From: Edaphobacter sp. 4G125
GTDB taxonomy: Bacteria > Acidobacteriota > Terriglobia > Terriglobales > Acidobacteriaceae
Direction of reading: 5' to 3'
Assembly (NCBI RefSeq): GCF_014274685.1
Contig: NZ_CP060393.1
Location: 2,973,501 to 3,037,500 of the forward strand
Length of the DNA stretch: 64,000 bases
Part shown: one piece after another, positions 35,525-42,857 of the stretch
Layout of the letters: each line of letters starts with the position of its first letter
Numbering within the stretch: position 1 is the first letter of the stretch
Translations under genes and position numbers: made by a program
Notes under the pieces: generated by a model
Seen by the model: the letters and a program-made list of their open reading frames with translations, nothing else
Databases searched by the model: none
What the model was told of the DNA's origin: nothing

Positions 35525-36715
35525 TTACTCCTCCCCCAATTCGCCGCCAGCCAGAATCGATTTCAAGTGAAATGCACCCTGGGTGACTATGGGTTCTCCA
35601 GCCTTCAAACCACTGACAATCTCAGTCATGTCACGGACGGTGACGCCCCGTTCGACTTCCCGCTTCTCGAACTGAGTGGGCGAGCGACGTACGAAGACAA
35701 CGTTCTTGCCCTCGACTTGTTGCAGGGCGCTCGACGTGACAGCGATCGCTTGTTTGCTGAAGTTTGTCGGCAACTCGATGTTGACGAACATGTCGGTCTT
35801 TAGCCGCATGTCGCCGTTGTTGACTTCGCACCGGACGCGAGCTGTTCTCGTCTGTGGATCGAGGACATCGCTGACGTACGCAACGCGCCCAACGAAGTTT
35901 TCTCTGGGATAGGTATCGACCGTGATGAATGCGTCCTGGCCAATGCGAATCCGTCCGAGGTCTTTCTCATACACTTCTGCCTGCACCCAGACGTGGGAAA
36001 GATCGGCAACGGTAAAGACCGGCCGGCCGGCATCCACCACGTCTCCTGGCGACGCCATGGCCTTCGTGACTACACCGGCAAAGGGCGCTTTGAGCGCCGT
36101 CTTGAATGACCCACGACCCTGTTCATCGGACACACCAAAGCGACGAAGCCGCAGACGGATGCTGTCGATCATAGCCTGTTGCGACCGGATGTTGGCTTCT
36201 ACACTCGCTTGCTCTGCCTTGCTCGATTCATAATCCTTTTCGGCGCCTGCGCCGACATCTGCAAGGCGACGACTCCGCTCGGTCTGGCGGGTCGCCGGGA
36301 TCAACTGCGCCTTCAGCCGCTCCAGATCAGCATGGGCCGACTGCTCCTGCGCAATCAACTCACCCGCTTCCACATTGTCAAAGGTCGCGAGAATCTGGCC
36401 TGCTTGGGCGCGGTCTCCCACTCTGGCATAAACCTCAATAATTCGACCGCGAGCCAGCGGCCCCACTTCGCCGACACGGCTATCGATCGGTTGGACCGTC
36501 CCTGTGACGCGGAAGTATTCCTTAAGCTGGGTCAACTCCGCAGGCACAGTCAAAAGTCCAATGTGCTGCTGTGCCGGAGTCATCATCTCGACGAGATTGT
36601 TTTTGTTGGTTGTCTCCGACTGGGTGGTTTCGCCTTCATCCTTCGGGGCGTTCTTACGATTGCAGCCGGTGACGAGTAGAGCGACACAGGCAAGGGCAAC
36701 AATCAGATTTTTCAT
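35525..36715 (-). CDS. czcB: RND efflux periplasmic adaptor (CzcB type)
   Basis: A 396-residue membrane-fusion protein. The N-terminus (IVALACVALLVTGCNRKN) is a lipoprotein signal with Cys at about 18. Then come a barrel-sandwich region (GRIIEVYARVGDRAQAGQILATFDNVEAGELIAQEQ), a coiled-coil hairpin of about residues 115-190, a second sandwich strand (LKAPFAGVVTKAMASPGDVVDAGRPVFTVADLSHVWV) and a beta barrel with TRTARVRCEVNNGDMRLKTDMFVNIEL. It joins the inner pump to the outer-membrane channel. Its ATG overlaps the CzcC stop by four bases. I see no His-rich N-terminal metal-binding stretch as found in some CzcB proteins. Confidence 0.9.
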   Translation of the reverse strand: MKNLIVALACVALLVTGCNRKNAPKDEGETTQSETTNKNNLVEMMTPAQQHIGLLTVPAELTQLKEYFRVTGTVQPIDSRVGEVGPLARGRIIEVYARVGDRAQAGQILATFDNVEAGELIAQEQSAHADLERLKAQLIPATRQTERSRRLADVGAGAEKDYESSKAEQASVEANIRSQQAMIDSIRLRLRRFGVSDEQGRGSFKTALKAPFAGVVTKAMASPGDVVDAGRPVFTVADLSHVWVQAEVYEKDLGRIRIGQDAFITVDTYPRENFVGRVAYVSDVLDPQTRTARVRCEVNNGDMRLKTDMFVNIELPTNFSKQAIAVTSSALQQVEGKNVVFVRRSPTQFEKREVERGVTVRDMTEIVSGLKAGEPIVTQGAFHLKSILAGGELGEE

Positions 36716-38004
36716 GGAAGGTTTCCTCCTACCGCGCGTTCCAGCTCGGCGTGTGTTCGGGCGACATCGGCTTGCGCATCGATATAGGTCAATTGCGTAT
36801 CCACGAGACGCCGCTGTTCATTGAGAACATCAAGCAGGCGTAGTTGCCCCAACCTATAGGCTTCGCGGATGACAGACAGATTGGCGGCAGATGGGTCCAG
36901 GACTCCTTCCCGAAGCATTTGCAAGGAGTCTTGGGCGGTTCGCCAGTTTTGGTATGCGGACTCCACTGCAAGCGGAATAGTTCGATCCAGATATTCCCGG
37001 CGTAAGCGAGCGCCTGAGGAACGAGCTGCCGCCGCCTGCACACTACCTGCCCCACTGCGACTGGTACGTAGGGGGATCGAGACGCCAAATTTCAATATGT
37101 CGTCCCGGTCACGCAATGGACTGAGTGTGCCGCTGGTGTTAAACCCATACAAGTCGTCGAACTGACTGTTCTGCCGGGTATACCCGGCAGAGAGCGTCAC
37201 ATTCGGCTTAGCTTCTGCCTTCGCAAGTGCTATCCCGGCGACCTCTTGCTCTTCCTCCATCCGCGCTGCCTTCAGGTCGGCCCGACTCTCAAGAGCCTTC
37301 TGTTTTAGGGCATCCAGTTCAACCGTTGTCGGCACAGAAAAGTCCACATTCGGGATGGGTGTTGCCTGCTCCAATCCCACTAGGCTGCGCAACTCCAATT
37401 CTGCCGAGACAAGGCGCCCTTGTGCACTTCTTCGTGAAACCTCGGCCCGGCTTATCTCCACCTTGAGAAGATTTGCCTCCAGCGGTGCGACATCGCCTTC
37501 TTTCACGCGCGCTTCGGTGAGCCTCAACATCTCCTGATTGACTGCAATCAGATCGTTCAGGACCTTCAACTTGCGCTGTTCCGCGAGCACCTCCGCATAC
37601 GCGGTCTTAATCTCGAAGCCGAGCTGCACGACACGGGCCTGGTAGTCCGCCTCCGCGATGGAGATCGCGTACTCAGCCACTTGGACACGCTTCCCACGTT
37701 TGCCGAAGGTCTCAACTAATTGGGAGTAATCTGCGCCGTACTGATCTTCTCCCAAGGTCCCGAGTGGTTTTCCCGTAATACCTGTCAAGCCGAGTGTTGG
37801 AGAAGGCCGGACACCAGCCTGTCGTTTGAGACCCTGGGCTTCTGGTATCCGCTCTCGAACGGCGGCGAGATCTCGATTATTTTGAATACCTGCACGCACC
37901 AAATCGTCCACCGTAAGAATGGTGGAAGCCGCTTGCTGCGCCTTTAGTGCTGGCGTCAGCAAGAGCAGTGCGCACAGGAAGAGAGTTCTTCCCTGCATAC
38001 ACAT
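36712..38004 (-). CDS. czcC: Outer membrane efflux protein (CzcC type)
   Basis: A 430-residue TolC-like outer-membrane factor. A signal peptide (LFLCALLLLTPALKAQQ) precedes two long helical repeats: LVRAGIQNNRDLAAVRERIPEAQGL begins the first and LKQKALESRADLKAARMEEEQEVAGIALAKAEAKP the second. The ending has the family QLRLLDVLNEQRRLVDTQLTYIDAQADVARTHAELERAVG. It forms the exit duct for metal ions. It is the first pump gene of the operon, 38 bases after the small Cys-rich gene. Confidence 0.9.
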   Translation of the reverse strand: MCMQGRTLFLCALLLLTPALKAQQAASTILTVDDLVRAGIQNNRDLAAVRERIPEAQGLKRQAGVRPSPTLGLTGITGKPLGTLGEDQYGADYSQLVETFGKRGKRVQVAEYAISIAEADYQARVVQLGFEIKTAYAEVLAEQRKLKVLNDLIAVNQEMLRLTEARVKEGDVAPLEANLLKVEISRAEVSRRSAQGRLVSAELELRSLVGLEQATPIPNVDFSVPTTVELDALKQKALESRADLKAARMEEEQEVAGIALAKAEAKPNVTLSAGYTRQNSQFDDLYGFNTSGTLSPLRDRDDILKFGVSIPLRTSRSGAGSVQAAAARSSGARLRREYLDRTIPLAVESAYQNWRTAQDSLQMLREGVLDPSAANLSVIREAYRLGQLRLLDVLNEQRRLVDTQLTYIDAQADVARTHAELERAVGGNLP

Positions 38005-38042
38005 CTCCTAAGTTGTCTTTGAGGTCGAGTGTTGACGCGAGA

Positions 38043-38357
38043 TTAGGAGAGTTGGGGAGGGTGGTCGATGGCGGCAGGACTGAACAGGGGCTGTTCGACA
38101 GCCATTTCGGGGGTAGCTGGAGTGATTGTTTCCTGATGTATCAGTACGACAGGCTTGACGACAACAACATGCGCGCAGCAGCACAAGCAGTTGTCGCACC
38201 CGCCCGGCACCCGCACCTGCTCTTTATTATGATTCTGCACGCCAGAGGAGATGTAGCAGTCGGACGAGGGCAGGAGATCGCACGCGAAAATCTCGACGGA
38301 TGCAAAAAGCACCAACAAGATCGCCGTCACGCGGAACGCTCTGGAGACAAAGCCCAC
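38043..38357 (-). CDS. Small secreted cysteine-rich protein upstream of czcCBA
   Basis: A 104-residue protein with a signal peptide (FRVTAILLVLFASVEIFAC) and a dense Cys cluster, GGCDNCLCCCAH, near residues 53-64. Two further Cys residues precede it (CDLLPSSDC). A Cys/His cluster in a periplasmic protein at the head of a metal-efflux operon suggests metal sensing or binding, like the small periplasmic partners (CzcI, CnrX) of other efflux systems, but it is not similar to those in sequence that I can see. I do not recognise the family. It ends 38 bases before czcC. Confidence 0.65.
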   Translation of the reverse strand: MGFVSRAFRVTAILLVLFASVEIFACDLLPSSDCYISSGVQNHNKEQVRVPGGCDNCLCCCAHVVVVKPVVLIHQETITPATPEMAVEQPLFSPAAIDHPPQLS

Positions 38358-38846
38358 GTATCTATGGTGCCATAAATTTCTGATGCGCGGGTCGACGCGT
38401 CACGAATGGGATACGAACAGAACTTGCGAGTGCGCCCGCAGCTTGAACGAGGGGGAATAAGGAACAGACCAGCAAATAATTTTCGAAGGCTTCCCTATCG
38501 CCGAAGCGGAAGACTCACTGCGATTGTCATCATAGAGATGACACTTCCCTACCACTCAATTGAGTCGATAGGACAAGCACGGAAATCCTACAACGCCTTC
38601 AGACCATTCAAGACAACGGAATTCGAGCCCCTCAGAATTCTTGAAGAATCGCCTGTTGCGATCGAAGCGCAGGTTGAAATTCGGAAGCTAGCCCAATGGA
38701 CTAAAGAAGAGCTTCAAACGGATACATCACTAGGCAACCACAGCGATTATGGCAGTCAATAAGGGACAAAATGGTACTAAAATGACCCGATTTTGGTGCT
38801 TCATTCGACGGAAACGCCCAGAATCATCAACTCATTAGAAAAATCG

Positions 38847-38884
38847 CCTGAACTGCAAAACCTTTATGCGCAGGTTCGATCCCG
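38847..38884 (+). repeat. 3' fragment of tRNA-Cys; putative attachment site (right copy)
   Basis: The anticodon loop CTGCAAA and the variable and T-loop region (GGTTCGATCCCG) match the left copy at 5362. The T stem is degraded by two changes and the acceptor strand is lost. With the left copy it forms a direct repeat bounding about 33.4 kb. Similarity extends about 90 bases leftward in patches, so the copies derive from related element ends. Confidence 0.7.
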
Positions 38885-38930
38885 CCCTATGCTGCTCCAG
38901 GTTTCACAAGCGGCCTGCTAAACGGTTTGA

Positions 38931-39590
38931 CTAGCAAATCCGTGACGTGCAAGCCCTCGTAACCATTGGTAGACACACCAACCAGAGTAGTTTGAGGAAG
39001 TAACCTGAGACGAAGTTCCTAGCCGCCGTGCGACGCAGATCGTGAAACAGGAGATTGGGGACACCCGCAAACTCACATGCCCTTTGCCATAGTTTGGTGA
39101 AGTGTTTGACTGCCTTTCCATTTGGCCGTGTAAAGACGGCGGCATCAGACCCCTTGCCTCCTACACAAAGAGTCAAAAGCTCATGGACGCGAACGGTCAT
39201 TTTGACTTCGCTGCCCTTCTTGTTTTTCGTTCTCCCCGGGTGCAGGCGAATCGTTCGCAGCACAAGGTTGACTTGATCCACTGTGAGTTTGATAAGTTCA
39301 CCGATCCGCCAGCCATACGTCTTCCCAACTTCGACGATTGCCTGAAACCAAAGTTGAGGACAGTAGCTCAAAAGCTTGTCATATTGCTCGTCCTCAAGAA
39401 AGCCCTGCCGGACATTATCTTCTTCAAGCTTCGGAAAATGCGGAATGTAATACACCTTGGGCGGAGTCGCTTGATACCAAGCCGAAACATCCGCTTCAAC
39501 GCGGCCGCTGGACGGGGCAACGCTTTCAGTGCATCGCTGAAGGAGCGGCGGATTTTTCGGGATGAGTGGAATCTCGGACAGAATGGACAA
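38931..39590 (-). pseudogene. Truncated tyrosine recombinase (integrase)
   Basis: A 219-residue frame holds the catalytic-domain core of a phage-type tyrosine integrase. GWRIGELIKLTVDQVNL carries the first Arg, EVKMTVRVHELL gives the beta-sheet Lys region, and LLFHDLRRTAARN gives the His-x-x-Arg box. After that the sequence loses similarity (FVSGYFLKLL onward), so the terminal His/Trp box and the catalytic Tyr are missing. Most of the N-terminal DNA-binding domain is also gone. It is therefore inactive. It sits between the tRNA-Cys and tRNA-Leu fragments and could have served either island. Confidence 0.7.
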
Positions 39591-39638
39591 AGTCAGTCTC
39601 CAGTCTGGAACCGACGGTGTCGTAAGTTTTTGATTCTA

Positions 39639-39696
39639 TGGTGCCGGGAGGGGGGGTCGAACCCCCACGACCGCAAGGGTCGGCGGATTTTGAGTC
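39639..39696 (-). repeat. 3' half of tRNA-Leu (CAA); putative attachment site
   Basis: Read on the minus strand, the segment holds the anticodon loop CTCAAAA, a long variable arm (CGACCCTTGCGGTCG), the T arm GGGGGTTCGACCCCCC, and the acceptor strand TCCCGGC with A73 and encoded CCA at 39641-39639. The D arm and 5' acceptor are missing; sequence beyond 39696 is unrelated. It marks the left end of the conjugative element. The intact tRNA-Leu would be expected at the other end, beyond the window. Confidence 0.75.
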
Positions 39697-39826
39697 AGTT
39701 TTCGGGCATTTTGCATGAGTTTGCACTGGGCCGCAAAATGCCGCACAACTACCTAATAATGAGCGGTTTATAGCCGAAATTGACCTTGCACCCGCTTGCA
39801 CTGAAATGCACGAATTTTGGCAACGA

Positions 39827-39930
39827 ACAGCCACCAAAACGGCCACCACGGCGTTTCGGCGGACTTTTTCTCAGATTTATTGGGGTTTTCGCGCCTCCAG
39901 GTGCCATTTGGTGGCTGTTTTGGTGGCTGT
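39827..39930. repeat. Inverted repeat near element end
   Basis: A 21-base segment at 39827-39847 (CCACCAAAAC core) is repeated inverted at 39910-39930 with one mismatch, about 62 bases apart. The right arm itself is a tandem pair of GGTGGCTGTTTT. It may be an integrase or excisionase arm-site array next to the tRNA-Leu attachment site. No gene is evident in 39700-40040. Confidence 0.5.
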
Positions 39931-40047
39931 TTTAGGCTTCAAAGTACTGACAATAAGCACGTTGTGAGCGGTCACACTTTTGGTGGATTTTGGGAGAAAT
40001 ACGCCTTGTTTTGAGGGTGGCTGTTCCAGTCCTCCGAGGAGGTCTTT

Positions 40048-40068
40048 TATAACATCTATTGTTATACT
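40048..40068 (+). promoter_or_regulatory. Operator/promoter of HTH-NTase pair
   Basis: TATAACA/TGTTATA is a perfect seven-base inverted repeat with a five-base spacer at 40048-40066. A -10-like TATACT at 40063-40068 overlaps it and lies six bases before the GTG start at 40075. This leaves no room for a leader and predicts a leaderless, self-repressed transcript. Confidence 0.6.
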
Positions 40069-40074
40069 AATGGT

Positions 40075-40758
40075 GTGAACGGCAGTGATCTCAAAACGGC
40101 TCGCACCACTTCGAACTGGACACAGGCAGAGGCCGCCAGTCGACTTGGTGTCACGCAGGCATATCTCTCCATGCTGGAGCGTGGAAGTCGGCCTGTCTCC
40201 GATGACCTCGTTCCCACCGTTCTTCGTGTCTTCTCACTGCCTCCGACTGCACGTCCACTGCAGACCACTAAGAGCGCGGCTCCGGGAGAAGAGTTCTTCA
40301 AGGCGTCTTTGGGTGAACTTGGATATCCGGGATTCGCTTACCTGAAGAGCCGTCGGCTTTTGAACCCTGCCGAACTGCTGCTGCTTGCACTCGACAGTGA
40401 AGACCTCGACGCGCGTGTGACGGAAGCACTGCCGTGGCTTCCTTTCCATTTCCCTAATTTGGACTGGGCTTGGCTTGTCGCCGAAAGCAAGCTAAAAGAT
40501 CGTCAGAACCGCCTGGCTTACGTGACACTCTTAGCGAGCGATGTGGCGCAGTCTCGTAGTGAGGTGAAGCTCGCTGGAGCTTTGCAATCTCATGTTGCAG
40601 GTCTCGAACGTTCCCGTCTTGCAAACGAAGACACCCTCGCGAAACAATCCCTGTCGCAAGCTGAACGAAAATGGCTCCGCACTCATCGTCCTGCAAATGC
40701 AGTGCATTGGAACCTGCTCACCGACCTGAAAGCTGAGGACCTTCAGCATGTCTTCTAA
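40075..40758 (+). CDS. HTH (XRE) antitoxin-like regulator
   Basis: A 227-residue protein starting with GTG. Residues about 5-55 are a Cro/CI-type helix-turn-helix (LKTARTTSNWTQAEAASRLGVTQAYLSMLERGSRPVSDDLV). The long C-terminal part, with DLDARVTEALPWLPFHFPNLDWAWLVAESKLKDRQNRLAYVTLLA, matches no domain I can name, but similar fusions occur beside nucleotidyltransferase toxins. Its stop overlaps the start of the NTase gene by 11 bases. The inverted repeat at its promoter suggests autoregulation, as for an antitoxin. There is no ribosome-binding site because the start is at or near the predicted transcript start. Confidence 0.75.
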   Translation: MNGSDLKTARTTSNWTQAEAASRLGVTQAYLSMLERGSRPVSDDLVPTVLRVFSLPPTARPLQTTKSAAPGEEFFKASLGELGYPGFAYLKSRRLLNPAELLLLALDSEDLDARVTEALPWLPFHFPNLDWAWLVAESKLKDRQNRLAYVTLLASDVAQSRSEVKLAGALQSHVAGLERSRLANEDTLAKQSLSQAERKWLRTHRPANAVHWNLLTDLKAEDLQHVF

Positions 40759-41286
40759 TCCATTCCCTCCCGAGCCTTGGCATTCATTCCTGAGCGATCT
40801 TGACGGGTCTCTAAACTCGACTGCGCGGTTGGACTGCATCGGAGGGTTTGTTGTCACGCAGCTATATGGGCTCGCCCGGCCAACCGCAGACGTGGATGTC
40901 ATTGAACTGGCTCCCAGAGAGGCTTCCGAAACCCTGATGGCGATCGCGCTACAGGTGGGCCACTTCATCGGAAACATCGTATTTACCTTGATCGTGTAGG
41001 CGTCGCAGCCATTCCCGAGAACTACGAAGAGCGATTGACCGAGATGTTCCCCGCCTCGTACAAACATCTGCGACTGATGGCTCTCGATCCATACGACATT
41101 GCACTCTCCAAGCTCGAACGAAACAGCCAGAAAGACCGCGACGATGTTCGGTTTCTCAGCCGCATAATCCCTTTCGATCTTCAACTCCTTCAGCAACGTT
41201 ATGACGAAGAGCTTCGCTGGCAGCTTGGACGGCCCGATCGTGAAGATCTGACGCTGAGGTTGTGGATGGAAATGCTATCGGAATAG
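40748..41286 (+). pseudogene. Frameshifted nucleotidyltransferase (AbiEii/DUF6036-like) toxin
   Basis: The first frame (40748-40999) holds the nucleotidyltransferase opening: CIGGFVVTQLYGLARPTADVDVIEL, with the GG and the D-x-D pair of the polymerase-beta-like fold. Around 40955-40965 the reading frame shifts, and the second frame continues as HRKHRIYLDRVGVAAIPENYEERLTEMF, then LDPYDIALSKLERNSQKDRDDVRFL, the usual second half. The two halves together make about 180 residues. A shift of one base (loss or gain, or a sequencing error) explains it; if real, the toxin is dead while its HTH partner is intact. Some relatives transfer nucleotides to tRNA. Confidence 0.75.
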
Positions 41287-41363
41287 CGAAATCGAACATT
41301 GGGTTATGAGCGACCCGGCTCACGTATGTTGTTGTTTCTGGCAATCCTTCTCACCAACGGCTG

Positions 41364-42107
41364 CTAGTTTATGGGAACTTCGGGAAACAGGGGCAAGAGC
41401 TCTTTCAGTTTTGCTGCTACGGCGGGCATTGGTGACTCTTTCGTGTCCATTCCGCTTCTAGATGCGAGCATCGGGCTGACATCGCGAAGCTCGTCGTAGG
41501 TCACACCGTGAACTATGGGGATGAGCTGATCACGCGCGAGGAGCGCCGATAGTTCCTTGTCGGCGATACCTTCACTTTTTAGCCGCTTTAGCAAATGTGG
41601 CGTGACCAGCACGATGCCGACGCGCGAGTTTGCGAGTCCGCGGTCGATCTCCCGCATGAGCGGAGCGCCGAGCATGACATCCTTCTCGCTGAACCAAACT
41701 TTGACACCTTTCGATTCCAGCAAATCATGCAGTTGCTTAGCATCCCCGGCGCGATCGTCCCATGCGTGGCAAAGGAAGATGTCGCGTTTGTCAGGCTTCG
41801 GGCCAAGCCTCTCCAACGCCTCCCGAAACGGGGTAAGGGCTCTGACTTCGGCAGGGGTGTAGCCAACCGAAGACCCTACCGGTGACCAGCGTGGTCTTGC
41901 GCTCCCACCCGAACCGCCTCCACTTCGTGCGCTTCCGGAACTTCCTGATGAGCCGGAGTAAGACGAGTACGGACTGGGCGAGTAGGAGGAACTGTACCCG
42001 CCACCCCAACCACCATACCCTCTGCTATATCCTCCGCCGCAGGCCGGGCAGTTTGCGCGCCCGCTCGCAGTGCGGTGACCTTCTCTAGGTGCTGTGCATC
42101 TTGCCAT
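41364..42107 (-). CDS. TIR-domain protein with Cys/Gly-rich N-terminus
   Basis: A 247-residue protein. The N-terminus (MARCTAPREGHRTASGRANCPAC) resembles a small zinc-binding tag, followed by about 60 residues of Gly/Ser/Tyr repeats that look disordered. The TIR domain covers residues about 100-215. It starts DIFLCHAWDDRAGDAKQLHDLLESKG, and has VWFSEKDVMLGAPLMREIDRGLANSRVGIVLVT, where the Glu after WFS is the expected NAD-cleaving residue, and DKELSALL. TIR proteins of bacteria cleave NAD or make signal nucleotides during anti-phage defence. I begin at the ATG of 42107, since the 42113 start is TTG. No sensor or second defence gene is fused or adjacent. Confidence 0.8.
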   Translation of the reverse strand: MARCTAPREGHRTASGRANCPACGGGYSRGYGGWGGGYSSSYSPSPYSSYSGSSGSSGSARSGGGSGGSARPRWSPVGSSVGYTPAEVRALTPFREALERLGPKPDKRDIFLCHAWDDRAGDAKQLHDLLESKGVKVWFSEKDVMLGAPLMREIDRGLANSRVGIVLVTPHLLKRLKSEGIADKELSALLARDQLIPIVHGVTYDELRDVSPMLASRSGMDTKESPMPAVAAKLKELLPLFPEVPIN

Positions 42108-42194
42108 GGGCAAAATAATACGCCGGACGGGAAAATCTATGGATATTTGTCGAGGTTCGTGTGAGACGTTGGAAGTGAAATGTCCAGCGACCGT

Positions 42195-42461
42195 CTATCC
42201 CTTTAAGAAGAAGTCCGCTGACTTTCCATAGAGTTCGGCAAGTTGAAGCAATTCCATCACGTCGATACGACGTTCGCCTGTTTCGCATTTCGAGAGAAAT
42301 GAGTGTGAGAACCCTAGTTTCGCCGAAACTTCTTTCTGATTTAATCCGGCCTCTTGCCTTGCCACGATCAAACGTTCGAGGATAGCGTCATAGGTTTCTT
42401 GAAACGGAGCAGTGCGCGCTTTCCGCGATCTCCTGATTCCGGTCTCAGCCCTCATCCCCAT
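42195..42461 (-). CDS. XRE family transcriptional regulator
   Basis: An 88-residue Cro/CI-type helix-turn-helix protein. A basic start (RRSRKARTAPFQETY) leads to LIVARQEAGLNQKEVSAKLGFSHSFLSKCETGERRIDVMELLQLAELYGKSADFFLKG. It probably represses the divergent gene at 42523 and itself: the perfect inverted repeat GAATCCC/GGGATTC at 42488-42508 lies between them. It is likely part of element immunity or conjugation control. A second ATG at 42455 is an equal choice. Confidence 0.8.
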   Translation of the reverse strand: MGMRAETGIRRSRKARTAPFQETYDAILERLIVARQEAGLNQKEVSAKLGFSHSFLSKCETGERRIDVMELLQLAELYGKSADFFLKG

Positions 42462-42487
42462 CTTTCAAGTTTGGGTAGCGACCTATA

Positions 42488-42508
42488 GAATCCCCTAATA
42501 AGGGATTC
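42488..42508. promoter_or_regulatory. Operator between XRE gene and small gene
   Basis: GAATCCC and GGGATTC form a perfect inverted repeat with a seven-base spacer. It lies between divergently transcribed genes, 27 bases from the XRE start and 15 from the plus-strand start. XRE regulators commonly bind such sites. Confidence 0.55.
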
Positions 42509-42522
42509 GCTTTGCAAGGGAG

Positions 42523-42744
42523 ATGCGTGTGGCTAACCAGATGATTGAATGCCCGGAAGTTGCTGGGAAAACAGTCGAACGCCTGAGACTTGCCGACAAC
42601 GACCTTGGCGGTCAAGAGCTCCACTTGGAGTTCATTGACGGCACAGCATTCTCTCTGATCATCGAGCCTAAAACGACTCGCCAAGCGCGCCTAGTAGCGC
42701 AGTCCGATGGGACCATTCAGACTCTGCGGAACTACAGTGAATAG
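42523..42744 (+). CDS. Small hypothetical protein
   Basis: A 73-residue protein with the sequence MRVANQMIECPEVAGKTVERLRLADNDLGGQELHLEFIDGTAFSLIIEPKTTRQARL. The alternating hydrophobic strands (LHLEFIDGTAFSLII) suggest a small beta-rich fold. I do not recognise it. AAGGGAG precedes the start. Its promoter faces the XRE gene, and it ends just before a strong hairpin and the secretion operon. Confidence 0.6.
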   Translation: MRVANQMIECPEVAGKTVERLRLADNDLGGQELHLEFIDGTAFSLIIEPKTTRQARLVAQSDGTIQTLRNYSE

Positions 42745-42748
42745 CTCT

Positions 42749-42769
42749 ACTATTCCCGCGAGGAATAGT
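42749..42769. terminator. Hairpin before secretion operon
   Basis: ACTATTCC/GGAATAGT gives perfect eight-base arms with a five-base loop CGCGA. It starts five bases after the stop of the small gene and 89 bases before the pilin start. It could be a terminator or attenuator, or an operator for the secretion genes. No T-run follows. Confidence 0.5.
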
Positions 42770-42857
42770 GACAATATCAGAAGTTATTGGACTCAAGGTT
42801 CCAACGAACCGTAGGTTTGCGCCATGCTGACTTGCTCAAGTTAGCGGAGGTGCAAAC

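Noticed and set aside
38406..38762. Possible 118-residue gene left of the right tRNA-Cys copy
   Set aside because: No recognised motif and no good ribosome site. The second half looks protein-like, but it could be decayed sequence from an element end.
39639..39760. Intact tRNA-Leu gene
   Set aside because: The 3' half is clear, but no D arm or matching 5' acceptor strand follows, so only a fragment is annotated.
39901..39935. CRISPR-like tandem repeat
   Set aside because: Only two adjacent 12-base units occur, without spacers; it is a simple tandem repeat inside an inverted repeat.
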